Assembly (NCBI GenBank): GCA_947650915.1
Contig: CANSWY010000008.1
Location: forward strand, 1-64,000
Source of the DNA: an uncultured Eggerthellaceae bacterium
GTDB lineage: Bacteria > Actinomycetota > Coriobacteriia > Coriobacteriales > Eggerthellaceae
Direction of reading: 5' to 3'
DNA: 64,000 nt
Shown: piece after piece, positions 25,729 through 34,133 of the stretch
Numbering within the stretch: the first letter of the stretch is position 1
How the letters are laid out: every line of letters begins with the position of its first letter
Translations under genes and position numbers: made by a program
The notes under the pieces: generated by a model
Seen by the model: only the letters and a program-made list of their open reading frames with translations
What the model was told of the DNA's origin: nothing
Database searches by the model: none

Positions 25729-26301
25729 GGGGGTGAGCAGGAAGAACGCGGTGTCGAAGGCGGCGTGGCAGAGGGCGGGCACCCAGAGGCGGCCGGTCCG
25801 CTGCGCCAGCCAGATCATGCCGCAAGCGAACGCGCCCGCGAACAGCACGCGCGCTGCCGCCCAGCCCACCGGCAGCGTCCCGGTCAAGTGGCACGCGGCG
25901 AAGATGGCCGCCGCGCCCAGCAAGGCGCGCCGTTCGCCGCCTTCACCTGAGCACGAACGCAGACACGGGTACAAGATCCCGCAGAGCAGCACCTCTTCCG
26001 CCACCCCGGTGAACGCGCACCAGGAAAGGTACGCTCCCGCCGGACCCGCGAACGCCGCGAGCGCAGCCGCCCCCGCCATCACCAGCAACCCCGCGCGGCC
26101 GCCGTCAAGCAGCCCGTACCAAGCGGCCGCCCCCAAGGCAAGCGCAGCCAACAGCCCCGCGTGCGCCGCCCGCGCTCCGTCAGCGCTCAGGCCGACGCCC
26201 TCCAGCCAACCCGCGACCGGCAACGACGTCACCACCAAGAACGTCCCCAAGCACGCCACAGCCACCGCGACCGGATGCCGCTCGGCCCTGCTCTCAGCCA
26301 T
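25726..26301 (-). CDS. CPBP-family intramembrane protease homologue
   Basis: A 191-residue membrane protein, Ala-rich, with about six helices. The CPBP/Abi motifs are visible: VAEEVLLCG (Glu102-Glu103), AACHL (His138) and PALCHAAFD (His179). The usual EExxxR motif has Cys107 in place of Arg, which may affect activity. Members cleave or process small peptides or prenylated substrates within the membrane. AAAGGAGG lies 7 nt before the start. It is divergent from the TraX-like gene with a 79-bp gap. The last codon is followed by TGA taken from the palindromic element. Confidence 0.82.
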   Translation of the reverse strand: MAESRAERHPVAVAVACLGTFLVVTSLPVAGWLEGVGLSADGARAAHAGLLAALALGAAAWYGLLDGGRAGLLVMAGAAALAAFAGPAGAYLSWCAFTGVAEEVLLCGILYPCLRSCSGEGGERRALLGAAAIFAACHLTGTLPVGWAAARVLFAGAFACGMIWLAQRTGRLWVPALCHAAFDTAFFLLTP

Positions 26302-26368
26302 GGCGCGCCCTCCTTTCGCCCGCAGCCTTCCCCGCGCAGCCCTTCCCGGCGCACGTCGTTCCTGCCAG

Positions 26369-26374
26369 TATAAT
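26369..26374 (+). promoter_or_regulatory. -10 box for leaderless TraX-like gene
   Basis: TATAAT, then CACGCC, then ATG at 26381. No ribosome site is present in between. Confidence 0.6.
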
Positions 26375-26380
26375 CACGCC

Positions 26381-27295
26381 ATGCAACCCGCGCAGACCAC
26401 CACCTCTCCCACGCCCGGCACGCCGGGCCCCGCTCCCGCCAACGCCCCAGCGGTCGCGCGCGGCATCACCGGCTTCACCCTCAAGCTGGCCGCCCTGGCA
26501 GGCATGACGGCCAACCACGTGGCGCACGTGTTCATCGCCCAGCTGCCCGTGTTCGCCGCAGAAGCACTCTACTGGCTGGGAGGTCTCACGTTCCCCATCA
26601 TGGCGTTCCTCCTGGCGGAGGGCTACCGGCACACCTCCAGCGTCCTGCGCTACTTGGCGCGCCTTCTGGCGTTCGCAGCCCTTTCGCAAGCGCCATTCAC
26701 CCTGCTCTTCGGCTGGACGGGCAACATCTTCTTCACGCTGGCCATCGGCCTGGCCGTCATCTGGATCTGGGATGCCGCGCCCGCGCGCGCCGCCGGCCCT
26801 GCCGCGTTGGCCGTGGGCCTGGTGCTCAGCCTCCTCTGCGACTGGGCCATCCTGGGCCCCACCATGGTCTTCGCGTTCTGGCGCCTGCGCACGCACCCGC
26901 GCGGCATCCTGCTCACCATGCTGATCCCGTTCGCCACCATGGCCATCCCGGCCGCCTTCGGCATCGTGGAAGCATTCGCCATGGCGAACGGGGGCGGGAG
27001 CGGGAGCAGCGCGCCCGGCACGGAACTGGCAAACGTCGCAGGTTTCCTGGCCAGCTTCCAGCAGTTCTCAGACGCCACGCGCATGGCCGGCCTCCCCCTG
27101 GAGTTCACGAACGCCCTGCTCACGCAGGTCTGCCAGCTGGGCTACGCGCTGGTGGGTTTCACGCTGGCAACCGTTCTGCTGCTGCGCTACAACGGCCGCC
27201 GCGGCCGCCCGCTGAAGTGGGCGTTCTACGCGTATTATCCGGTGCATCTGCTGGTCATCTGGCTGGTGCGCACGGCGCTGGCCGCACTGGCGTGA
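26381..27295 (+). CDS. TraX-like membrane acyltransferase
   Basis: A 304-residue membrane protein with about eight helices. The first helix region ends in KLAALAGMTANHVAH, like the invariant His-containing start of the TraX family, and LTFPIMAFLLAEGYRHT follows. TraX N-acetylates F-pilin in plasmids, but chromosomal homologues in Firmicutes and Actinobacteria have no known substrate, and no conjugation gene is nearby. The first 28 residues are Pro/Thr/Ala-rich. The transcript is probably leaderless. The DUF1292 gene starts about 54 nt after its stop. Confidence 0.8.
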   Translation: MQPAQTTTSPTPGTPGPAPANAPAVARGITGFTLKLAALAGMTANHVAHVFIAQLPVFAAEALYWLGGLTFPIMAFLLAEGYRHTSSVLRYLARLLAFAALSQAPFTLLFGWTGNIFFTLAIGLAVIWIWDAAPARAAGPAALAVGLVLSLLCDWAILGPTMVFAFWRLRTHPRGILLTMLIPFATMAIPAAFGIVEAFAMANGGGSGSSAPGTELANVAGFLASFQQFSDATRMAGLPLEFTNALLTQVCQLGYALVGFTLATVLLLRYNGRRGRPLKWAFYAYYPVHLLVIWLVRTALAALA

Positions 27296-27304
27296 CCGGA
27301 CAGG

Positions 27305-27310
27305 TATCAT
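27305..27310 (+). promoter_or_regulatory. -10 box upstream of DUF1292 gene
   Basis: TATCAT, then GGGCGC, then ATG at 27317 in the DUF1292 frame. A second in-frame ATG at 27350 has AAGGAG 6 nt before it. The mRNA may start at the first ATG yet be translated mainly from the second. Confidence 0.4.
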
Positions 27311-27349
27311 GGGCGCATGAGGTCCACGGCGTCGAACGAAGGAGCGAAC

Positions 27350-27706
27350 ATGGCTGAGAACGACAAGGACGTGCAGGTCAGCGAACCGGATGCGGACGGC
27401 ATCTCGTTCACGTTCCTGGATGATGACGGCAACGAGGTGGAGTGCCGCGTTCTGTATTTCTTCCACGCGGATCACAATAATCAGGATTACCTGGTGTACA
27501 CCACCGGCGTAGTGGGCGAAGACGGCGAAGAGGTCAGCGCGGCGCGGTATGAGCCGGCGGCCTTGGAGGCCATGGCGCGCGGCGAGGACGTGGAGGTCAG
27601 CCTGCAACCACTGACGGAGGATGCCGAATGGGAGCTGGTGGCCGCCACCCTGCGGCAAGTGGCCCCCGACGGCGTCGAAGTGGACGCCACTGACGTCACC
27701 CCGTAA
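27350..27706 (+). CDS. DUF1292-family protein
   Basis: A 118-residue acidic cytoplasmic protein. The pattern ISFTFLDDDGNEVECRVLYFF followed by YLVYTTG is the DUF1292 (YrzB-type) signature; function is not known in any organism. The start at 27350 is preferred for its ribosome site; the alternative at 27317 adds 11 residues. It lies just downstream of the TraX-like gene, in the same direction. Confidence 0.82.
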   Translation: MAENDKDVQVSEPDADGISFTFLDDDGNEVECRVLYFFHADHNNQDYLVYTTGVVGEDGEEVSAARYEPAALEAMARGEDVEVSLQPLTEDAEWELVAATLRQVAPDGVEVDATDVTP

Positions 27707-27735
27707 CAGCGCCCCTGCACGGACAGACCTTCCGG

Positions 27736-28005
27736 GATGTGCGATAGGGATGTGCGGAGGGGACACCCCAAATTGCACACTGCGCGTGCAATTTGAAGCG
27801 TCCCCTCCGCATATCGTGTGCAAAAGGGACGTTTCAAATCGCACTTGTGAGGTTGCCAGATGTGCAAAAGGGACGTTCCAAATCGCACATAGGAAAAGAG
27901 AGACTGTGCTGAAAGACTGCTCCTATGTGCAATTTGGGACGTCCCTTTTGCACATCCACATCTGGTGACTTCGCTGGTGCGATTTGGGACGGCCTTTCGC
28001 ACATC
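27736..28005. repeat. Compact variant plus nested palindromic element
   Basis: A fragment at 27736, compact hairpin 27750-27814 (GTGCGGAGGGGACACC facing CGTCCCCTCCGCAT, loop ACTGCGC), outer left 27817-27844, inner left 27860-27890, reverse loop, inner right 27924-27954, degenerate outer right 27977-28004. The right border gives the next gene its TGA. Confidence 0.92.
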
Positions 28006-28876
28006 AGCGGGTGAAGGTGGTTTCGTGGGGGGAGCCGTTGGAGAGCGGCACTTCGGGCGAAGACGTCCACTCCGCCAGCAAAGATTGCGCCGTCCACAGA
28101 GCGTCGTCCCAGAAGTTCGCCCACCAGTCGAATTCGCCGTCCGTGATCACCAGTTCGGTGCGGTCCAGTGAAAACCGGTAGCGGCCGCCGCCTTCCATGT
28201 TGCCGAACCGAAACAGGATGGTCTTCGCCTCCGGGTCCAACACGTAGCGGTACGCCACGTCATCGGTCAGCTGGATCTCATCGGCCGTGATGGTGACGGG
28301 CATGGTGGTGCCTTCGTGGTACCACATGCCCTGGATGTCCGCCGCATCGTCGTAGGTCTGCCAGCGGAAGATGCCGAACGCCACCAACAATCCCGCGAAC
28401 ACCAGCAGCACGGCGAACAGAATGCCCAGCACCACGCGGCGCAGGATGCGCCGGTGTCGACGCTTGCGTTCGTCCTGTTCAGCGCGTTCGATGCGCTCTT
28501 GGCGCGCCAGGGCTTGGCGCTCCAACGCAACGGCGGCGCGTTCGGCGTCTTCCGCGTCCGTCACGTCCAGATCAGCGCTGACGGCGTCCGCCAGCGCGCC
28601 GGACACGCCCGCGTCCACCACGCGCCCGGTGTCCGCCACGGACGGACGCCTGCCGCGGGTGCGGGAGCGCTTCGGTTCAGGGGCTGATGCGGATGCAGCG
28701 GGAGCGGGGGCGCTGGATGCCGACGCAGCGGGTCCAGACGTAGGCGGCTGAGGCGCACCCGCGCCAGCCGCAGCCGGGGCCGAGGCCGCACCCGCAGTCC
28801 CAGCAGCGCCCTCAGGCGCCTTCGCGCCGTTCGCCAGCTCCTGCGACTTCCGCAGCCGCGGATTGTTCCCGCCCAT
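28004..28876 (-). CDS. Single-pass membrane protein with beta-rich ectodomain
   Basis: A 290-residue protein I cannot assign. Residues 1-70 are low-complexity Ala/Pro/Ser. Residues 100-145 are charged helix. One transmembrane helix lies at 147-170. The outer part (175-290) starts ADIQGMWYHEGTTMPVTI and contains alternating strands with DRTELVITDGEFDWW, resembling small lipocalin-like or DUF-type sensor domains. It lies 51 bp downstream of serS in the same direction and may be co-transcribed. The ribosome site before ATG 28876 is poor. The TGA stop is part of the palindromic element. Confidence 0.65.
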   Translation of the reverse strand: MGGNNPRLRKSQELANGAKAPEGAAGTAGAASAPAAAGAGAPQPPTSGPAASASSAPAPAASASAPEPKRSRTRGRRPSVADTGRVVDAGVSGALADAVSADLDVTDAEDAERAAVALERQALARQERIERAEQDERKRRHRRILRRVVLGILFAVLLVFAGLLVAFGIFRWQTYDDAADIQGMWYHEGTTMPVTITADEIQLTDDVAYRYVLDPEAKTILFRFGNMEGGGRYRFSLDRTELVITDGEFDWWANFWDDALWTAQSLLAEWTSSPEVPLSNGSPHETTFTR

Positions 28877-28927
28877 GATGTGCAGCGCCTTCGCTTCCGG
28901 CTTCCGCGCGGCCGCGCAGGTCAGGCG

Positions 28928-30214
28928 TTACGCCTGCTCCGGTTCGATCACCGTCTGGCCGCCCATGTACGGCACCAGCGCCTCGGGCACCGTGATGGTG
29001 CCGTCTTCGTTCTGGCAGTTCTCCAGAATGGCGGCCATGCAGCGGCCGACGGCCAGTCCGCTGCCGTTCAGCGTGTATAGGTAGCGCGTGCCCTTGAACT
29101 GGTCCGGGTCCTTGTAGCGGATATTCGCGCGGCGCGCCTGGAAATCCGTGCAGCAAGAGCAGCTGGAGATCTCTTTGTAGCCGTCGTAGCTGGGCATCCA
29201 CACTTCCACGTCGTAGGTCTTCGCGGCGGAGAACCCGATGTCGCCGGTGCAGAGCGTGATGACGCGATAGGGCAGCTCCAGCTTCTGCAGGATGTTCTCC
29301 GCGTCCGCCACCATGGATTCCAGTTCGTCCCAGGCCTGATCCGGCGTGGCGTACTTCACCATTTCCACCTTGCTGAACTGGTGCACGCGGATGATGCCGC
29401 GCGTGTCGCGCCCGGCGCTGCCCGCCTCTTCGCGGAAGCACGGCGTGAACGCGCAGTAGCGCAGCGGCAGCTGGCTGGCGTCCAGGATCTCCTGGGCGTG
29501 CAGATTCGTGAGCTGCACCTCAGCGGTGGGGATCAGGTACAGGCCTTCGGTGGTCTTGTACAGGTCCTCTTCGAACTTCGGCAGCTGCGCGGTGCCGGTG
29601 AGCGTGTCCTTGTTCGCCAGCGCGGGCACCCACCACTCCTTGTAACCGCGCGAGGTGTGCTGGTCCAACATGAAGCTGATGAGCGCACGCTCCAGCTTCG
29701 CGCCGGCGCCGCCCAGCACATAGAAGCGGCTTTCGGCCAGCTTGACGCCGCGTTCGAAATCGATGATGTTGAGGTCCGTGCCCAGGTCCCAGTGGGGTTT
29801 CTTGTCGAATGCGAACGTGCGCGGCGTGCCCCAGCGGCGCACCTCCGGGTTGTCGTTTTCGTCCTTGCCCACCGGCGTGGTGGCGTCCGGCATGTTCGGC
29901 ACGTGCATCAGCAGGTCCCGCAGGCCGGTGTCCGCCTCCTCGCGCATCTGCGCCGCCTGTTCGATCTGTTCGTTGATCTGGCGGACGCGCTCCTTCGCCT
30001 CATCCGCCTCGGCCTGCTTGCCTTCCTTCATCAGCTGGCCGATCTGCTTGGACGCGCTGTTGCGTTCCGCCTGGAGCGCTTCTTCCTGCTGGATGGCCGC
30101 GCGGCGGCGTTCGTCCAGGTCAGTGAAGGCAGCGGTATCGAACGACGTGTTGCGGTTGCACATGGCCTCTTCGACCGCGGCCAGGTTTTCGCGAACGAAC
30201 TTGATGTCAAGCAT
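28928..30214 (-). CDS. serS: Seryl-tRNA synthetase
   Basis: A 428-residue class II synthetase that charges tRNA-Ser. An N-terminal coiled-coil arm (residues 30-105) binds the tRNA long variable arm. Class II motif 2 is [20 protein letters not shown] and motif 3 is [16 protein letters not shown]. Length fits the bacterial enzyme (about 425). AAGGAG lies 7 nt before ATG 30214. Upstream, a TATACT at 30247-30252 on the minus strand gives a short leader with no visible T-box. Confidence 0.97.
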   Translation of the reverse strand: MLDIKFVRENLAAVEEAMCNRNTSFDTAAFTDLDERRRAAIQQEEALQAERNSASKQIGQLMKEGKQAEADEAKERVRQINEQIEQAAQMREEADTGLRDLLMHVPNMPDATTPVGKDENDNPEVRRWGTPRTFAFDKKPHWDLGTDLNIIDFERGVKLAESRFYVLGGAGAKLERALISFMLDQHTSRGYKEWWVPALANKDTLTGTAQLPKFEEDLYKTTEGLYLIPTAEVQLTNLHAQEILDASQLPLRYCAFTPCFREEAGSAGRDTRGIIRVHQFSKVEMVKYATPDQAWDELESMVADAENILQKLELPYRVITLCTGDIGFSAAKTYDVEVWMPSYDGYKEISSCSCCTDFQARRANIRYKDPDQFKGTRYLYTLNGSGLAVGRCMAAILENCQNEDGTITVPEALVPYMGGQTVIEPEQA

Positions 30215-30246
30215 GGGGCGCTCCTTGTCAATATAGAAACCGTCCC

Positions 30247-30252
30247 AGTATA
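30247..30252 (-). promoter_or_regulatory. -10 box of serS
   Basis: TATACT on the minus strand, 32 nt before the serS start codon. Confidence 0.5.
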
Positions 30253-30275
30253 CCCCTAGCGCCCCGCTGTCCGCC

Positions 30276-30469
30276 CATGTGCAAAAGGGACGTTCCAAAT
30301 TGCACCTGGCGGGTGGGCGATGTGCAGAAGGGACGTTCCAAATTGCACATAGGAAAAGGTGATGCGTGCTGGATGTGCAGAAGGGACGTTCCAAATTGCA
30401 CATAGGAAAAGCCTTTCGGCGCTGGCTCACTGTTCCTATGTGCAATTTGGGACGTCCCTTCTGCACATC
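30276..30469. repeat. Nested palindromic elements, one interrupting another
   Basis: Outer left 30276-30304, inner left 30319-30350, then a loop start AGGAAAAGGTGATGCGTGCT that stops short and is followed directly by a second complete element: left 30372-30402, forward loop, right 30437-30467. The intact form of the broken loop is seen at 30660. The second element's arms share GCAGAAGG and CCTTCTGC. Confidence 0.92.
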
Positions 30470-30471
30470 TG

Positions 30472-30590
30472 GCAACGGTGCGCCTGGAACAAGGGCGATG
30501 GGCGCGAATGCGCCCTAGAGCCCGCTATTGAAAGCAGCGGTGCGAGAGCACCGCGACATGACCGGAGCCGGAGGCGAAGGTCATGGCATA
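30472..30590 (+). ncRNA. Multi-hairpin structured element, copy 2
   Basis: Same layout as 12911-13023: GGGC/GCCC around GGGCGC-GAAT-GCGCCC (30500-30515), conserved CCGCTATTGAAAGCAGCGG (30522-30540), GCGGTGC-GAGA-GCACCGC (30537-30554, a GNRA loop), then CATGACC (30557) pairing with GGTCATG (30579), and GGCATAAGG. Several stem bases differ from copy 1 on both sides of the stem. It sits between two palindromic elements in the divergent serS/GT-C gap. Confidence 0.6.
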
Positions 30591-30625
30591 AGGACGGCGG
30601 CAGGAACCTTGGTCGAAGCCGTCCC

Positions 30626-30766
30626 CATGTGCAAAAGGGACGTTCCAAATTGCACATAGGAAAAGGTGATGCGTGCTGGAAGACTTTTGCTATGTGCAAT
30701 TTGGGACGTCCCTTTTGCACATCTGGCAATCTCGCGGGTGCATTTTGGGACGTCCCTTTTGCACAT
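30626..30766. repeat. Nested palindromic element
   Basis: Inner left 30626-30657, loop GGTGATGCGTGCTGGAAGAC, inner right 30691-30721, spacer CTGGCAATCTCGCGG, outer right 30737-30766. Confidence 0.94.
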
Positions 30767-30793
30767 GGGGAGACGGGTGCGGGAGGGGCGTGG

Positions 30794-30799
30794 GACAAT
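30794..30799 (+). promoter_or_regulatory. Possible -10 box, leaderless GT-C-like gene
   Basis: GACAAT followed by six nt (GGGGGC) and ATG at 30806. The hexamer is weaker than the others, but the spacing is identical. Confidence 0.35.
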
Positions 30800-30805
30800 G
30801 GGGGC

Positions 30806-32482
30806 ATGTGGGAACAGGTGCATATGACAGCAGGGTTCGCGTTCGCGTGTTCGATATGCTGCGTGTTCGGCGTGTCGTACGTGGTAGGCGAAGGGTGGGC
30901 CGCGCTGCCGCTGTGGGCGGAATGCCTGCTCAGCGTGGTGGGCATCATCCCGTTCAGTGCCGTGCTCCTGTTGGCGGATGCCGCGCTCAGCCGTCTGGCG
31001 GCCCGCATGCCATCGCCTCGGCTCTCGCGCCTGGCCAGCTGGCCGCCGCTCAAACGCGTTCGCCATCTCCCGTTGCCGGCGCTCATGGCCATCATGCTGC
31101 TCTGTTGGCTGCCGTGGGTGCTGGCGAATCTGCCCGGCGGCACGTACTGGGACACCTATTGGCAGATGTGGCAGGTCTACCCCGAGGCGCATCCGGTGGC
31201 GCTGATCCAGTGGGCGCCCGTGCGGGAGGACACGCTGACGGACGCGTGGCTGGTGGACCACCATCCGGTGCTGACCACGCTTTTATATGGCGGGGCGGCG
31301 TGGGCATCCGACCAGCTGACCGGCACTTGGATGGCGGGTGTGTTCTTGCTGGCCGCGGCGCAGGTACTGGCCTACGCGGCGCTGTTCACGCGCGCGGTGG
31401 GCCGCTTCCGCACCTGGGGCGTGCCGGGGCCGCTGCGCGCGCTGGCGTTCGCGCTCTTCTGCCTGCTGCCATCGTTCCCGGTCTGGGCGGATTGCGTAGT
31501 GAAAGACTCCACGTTCGGACTGTTCTTCTTCCCCTGGTTCATGCAGTTGGCGAACGCTGTCCGGACGCGCGGCACTAGTTTGGCGAACGGCCGCACGCTG
31601 GCAGGAATGCTGGCGTTGGCGTTGCTGATGTGCCTCACGAAGAAGACGGGCGTCTATGTGGTGGCGGTCACGGCGGTGGCCGGGTGCTGGGCGTTCCGCA
31701 GGCAGCGGCGCGTGCTGCGCGCCTTCGCCGTTCAGGGCGTCAGCTGCGTGTTGATGATGGCTGTGCTACTGCCGTGCGCGGTGTTCCCTCTGGCGAACAT
31801 CGCGCCGGGCGGGCAGCAGGAGGCGCTGGGCACGCTGTTCCAGCAGACGGCGCGGTTCGCCCAGGCCCATGAGCTGTCGGACGAAGAGGCGGCCATCGTG
31901 AATGCGGTGGTGGACGTGGATCGCGTTCGGCATCACTATGACAGCGATTTCCAGGATGCGGTGAAGTTCTATTACCGGGTGGATGCCACGGCGGAGGACT
32001 TGGCGCGCTACCTGGGGCTGTGGGTGCGGCAGGGGCTGCAGGACCCGGAGGCCTACGCGGCGGCGGTGCTGGCCGTGGCCGGGGAGTATCTTGCGCCTAC
32101 CACGTATTTGAACCTGCGGATGGTCACGGTGGACACGAAGCTGGGGGACGAGGAACGGCCGGTGTTATGGAACCCGCCAGAGCTGGACTGGCTGCGGAAC
32201 GGGTTGGATGCGGCCTACGCCGCAGTGGCCAGCGTGCCGGTGGTGAACCTGCCGTTCTTGACGGTGACCTACGTGCTGTGGCTGCCGTGCGCGGTGGCGC
32301 TGTTCTTGGCTCGGCGTCGGCTGCCGGGCGGGATGCTGTTCGTGCCGCTGGCGGTGGTGGTGGCGTTCTGCATGCTGGCGCCGGTGTTTGACGCGCGCTA
32401 CGCCTGGCCCCTGCTGCTGGCCGCTCCTGTCTTGCTCTGCTGGACCGGCATGTGCAGAAGGGACGTTCCAAATTGCACATAG
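30806..32482 (+). CDS. GT-C-like polytopic membrane protein (DUF6020-like)
   Basis: A 558-residue protein with about 12-14 helices. The segment GGTYWDTYWQMWQVYP after the third helix, then WLVDHHPVLTTLLYG, recalls the acidic first-loop and lumenal motifs of GT-C glycosyltransferases (DUF6020 group). It may use a lipid-linked sugar to modify cell-surface polymers; this is inferred. ATG 30806 is chosen because the longer upstream frame is repeat sequence. The last ten residues ([10 protein letters not shown]) and the TAG stop at 32480-32482 are encoded by the left arm of the following palindromic element, so the native C-terminus has been replaced. Confidence 0.75.
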   Translation: MWEQVHMTAGFAFACSICCVFGVSYVVGEGWAALPLWAECLLSVVGIIPFSAVLLLADAALSRLAARMPSPRLSRLASWPPLKRVRHLPLPALMAIMLLCWLPWVLANLPGGTYWDTYWQMWQVYPEAHPVALIQWAPVREDTLTDAWLVDHHPVLTTLLYGGAAWASDQLTGTWMAGVFLLAAAQVLAYAALFTRAVGRFRTWGVPGPLRALAFALFCLLPSFPVWADCVVKDSTFGLFFFPWFMQLANAVRTRGTSLANGRTLAGMLALALLMCLTKKTGVYVVAVTAVAGCWAFRRQRRVLRAFAVQGVSCVLMMAVLLPCAVFPLANIAPGGQQEALGTLFQQTARFAQAHELSDEEAAIVNAVVDVDRVRHHYDSDFQDAVKFYYRVDATAEDLARYLGLWVRQGLQDPEAYAAAVLAVAGEYLAPTTYLNLRMVTVDTKLGDEERPVLWNPPELDWLRNGLDAAYAAVASVPVVNLPFLTVTYVLWLPCAVALFLARRRLPGGMLFVPLAVVVAFCMLAPVFDARYAWPLLLAAPVLLCWTGMCRRDVPNCT

Positions 32483-32589
32483 GAAAAGAGAGAGGGACCG
32501 GAGAGCGTGATCCTATGTGCAATTTGGGACGTCCCTTCTGCACATCTGGCAATTTCGCGGGTGCAATTTGGGACGTCCCTTTTGCACAT
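32449..32589. repeat. Nested palindromic element overlapping a gene end
   Basis: Inner left 32449-32480, loop with GAGAGAGGGACCGGAGAGCG, inner right 32515-32545, spacer CTGGCAATTTCGCGG, outer right 32561-32589. Inner arms carry matched GCAGAAGG and CCTTCTGC. The left arm supplies the coding end of the GT-C-like gene. Confidence 0.94.
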
Positions 32590-32609
32590 GGGGGGTTGAC
32601 TGCACGGGT

Positions 32610-32651
32610 GCAATCGTTGCTCTGATCTGGGGAACGCAACCGGTGGTTGCG
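32610..32651. promoter_or_regulatory. Paired GCAA-N3-TTGC operators
   Basis: GCAA-TCG-TTGC at 32610-32620 and CGCAACC-GGT-GGTTGCG at 32635-32651 share the same half-site and 3-nt centre, their centres 28 bp apart. They lie about 110 nt before the XRE regulator, a natural site for autoregulation. A CATAAT at about 32706 may be its -10. Confidence 0.45.
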
Positions 32652-32757
32652 AAATATGTTGGAAGAATGCACGCACTGGTTGATGGAGCGCGGGTTGTTT
32701 TTTGCATAATGTCATTGCGCTGGATGAGCACCCGACACATCGAAAGGCGAACGCGCG

Positions 32758-33873
32758 ATGAGCTTCCGAGAAAACCTCTTGCACCTCCGTTCGGTGCATG
32801 GCATGACGCAAGAGAAACTGGCCGAGCAGGTGGGCGTCAGCCGACAATCCGTGGCCAAATGGGAATCGGACAAGAGCTACCCCGAGATGGACAAGCTCAT
32901 CTACCTCTGTCAGATCTTCGATTGTTCGCTCGATGACCTGGTCCAAGGAGACCTGACGAACAGCGAACCCGCCATCAAAGAGCCCAGCACCGTGTACGAG
33001 GTGATCCCGCTCATGCCCGGCGAAGTGCGACGCATCTCTGACACTGAAGATGAAAGCGATGAACGCGCCGAAGATGAGCCGGAAGGCCGCCCGAGCGACG
33101 AAGCCGGGTACGACGCCCATATCCACACGTTCGCTGAGCGCACCTCCACGGGAGTCATGTTCGTCATCTTGCTCACAGCCATCGCCACGGTATTCTTCAG
33201 CATCGGCGACCAAGGGGGCACCTGGTCACCGGTGCCGTTCTTCATGCTCCCCGAAAGCGTATGGGCGGCGCTGGGCACGCTCTTCGTGCTGGCAGGCGTG
33301 GTGATCGCAGTCGCTTGCATCGTGCCAGCGGCGTTGGAGCATGCTGCGTTCGTTCGAAAGCATCCGTATTTGGAAGACTTCTACACCGAAGAACAGCGCA
33401 CGAAAGCGCGCAACGCGTTCGCCTACGGCCTGGTGGGCGGCATCGTGCTGATCTTCGTTGGCATCACGGTGATGATCGCACTGGCTGACACGCCGCTCGA
33501 AGATCTCGTCGGTTTGCCGATCATGCTGGCGCTCATCGCGTTCGGCGTGAAGCCCATCATATGCAACTCTGTGATCTTCGGCATGATGAACATCGCCAGC
33601 TACAACCAATCCGCTGCTGAGGCGCTGCGTTCCGACGAGATCGAAAGCATGCCCATCCCTGACGAGGTCAGGGCTGAGTACGTGCAGCATCATGTGCAGG
33701 ACAAGCGCATCGGCGGCATCTGTGGCGCCATCATGATGGTGGCCACCATCGCGGGACTGGTCATGCTCTTCGTGCCGCACTATCAAACGCCGCTCTTCTG
33801 GTTGGCGTGGCCCATCGGTGGGTTGCTTTGCGGCCTGACCGCCACCCTCATGAAAGCCTTCGCCCAAGACTGA
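32758..33873 (+). CDS. Membrane-anchored XRE-family regulator
   Basis: A 371-residue protein with an N-terminal Cro/CI helix-turn-helix (residues 5-60, MTQEKLAEQVGVSRQSVAKWE), an acidic linker (100-120), then a membrane domain with six or so helices (128-370). This layout occurs in DNA-binding proteins that sense envelope or lipid signals and stay at the membrane. GAAAGG lies 11 nt before the ATG. The paired dyads upstream are likely its operators. Targets other than its own gene are unknown; it is a single-gene unit. Confidence 0.85.
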   Translation: MSFRENLLHLRSVHGMTQEKLAEQVGVSRQSVAKWESDKSYPEMDKLIYLCQIFDCSLDDLVQGDLTNSEPAIKEPSTVYEVIPLMPGEVRRISDTEDESDERAEDEPEGRPSDEAGYDAHIHTFAERTSTGVMFVILLTAIATVFFSIGDQGGTWSPVPFFMLPESVWAALGTLFVLAGVVIAVACIVPAALEHAAFVRKHPYLEDFYTEEQRTKARNAFAYGLVGGIVLIFVGITVMIALADTPLEDLVGLPIMLALIAFGVKPIICNSVIFGMMNIASYNQSAAEALRSDEIESMPIPDEVRAEYVQHHVQDKRIGGICGAIMMVATIAGLVMLFVPHYQTPLFWLAWPIGGLLCGLTATLMKAFAQD

Positions 33874-33882
33874 CGCACGAAA

Positions 33883-34069
33883 GATGTGCAAAAGGGACGT
33901 TCCAAATCGCACTTGGCGAGTGGGCGATGTGCGAAAGGGACGTTCCAAATTGCACATAGGAACGGTCATTCAGTACTGGTGTTCTTTTCCTATGTGCAAT
34001 TTGGGACGTCCCTTTTGCACATCAACAGCAATATCGCGGGTGCAATTTGGGACGTCCCTTTTGCACATC
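33883..34069. repeat. Nested palindromic element
   Basis: Outer left 33883-33912, inner left 33927-33957 (GCGAAAGG variant), loop with CATTCAGTACTGG, inner right 33991-34022, spacer with ATATCGCGG, outer right 34040-34069. Confidence 0.93.
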
Positions 34070-34091
34070 CCCGCCCGTGGGAAGGTGGGCG

Positions 34092-34119
34092 GGGACGGAG
34101 GTCACGACTCCTCCGTCCC
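34092..34119. terminator. Bidirectional hairpin between convergent genes
   Basis: GGGACGGAGG, an 8-nt loop, CCTCCGTCCC: a perfect 10-bp stem followed on the plus strand by TTTGTGACC. It lies between the ends of the XRE gene and the ferredoxin-like gene. Confidence 0.55.
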
Positions 34120-34133
34120 TTTGTGACCTTCTG

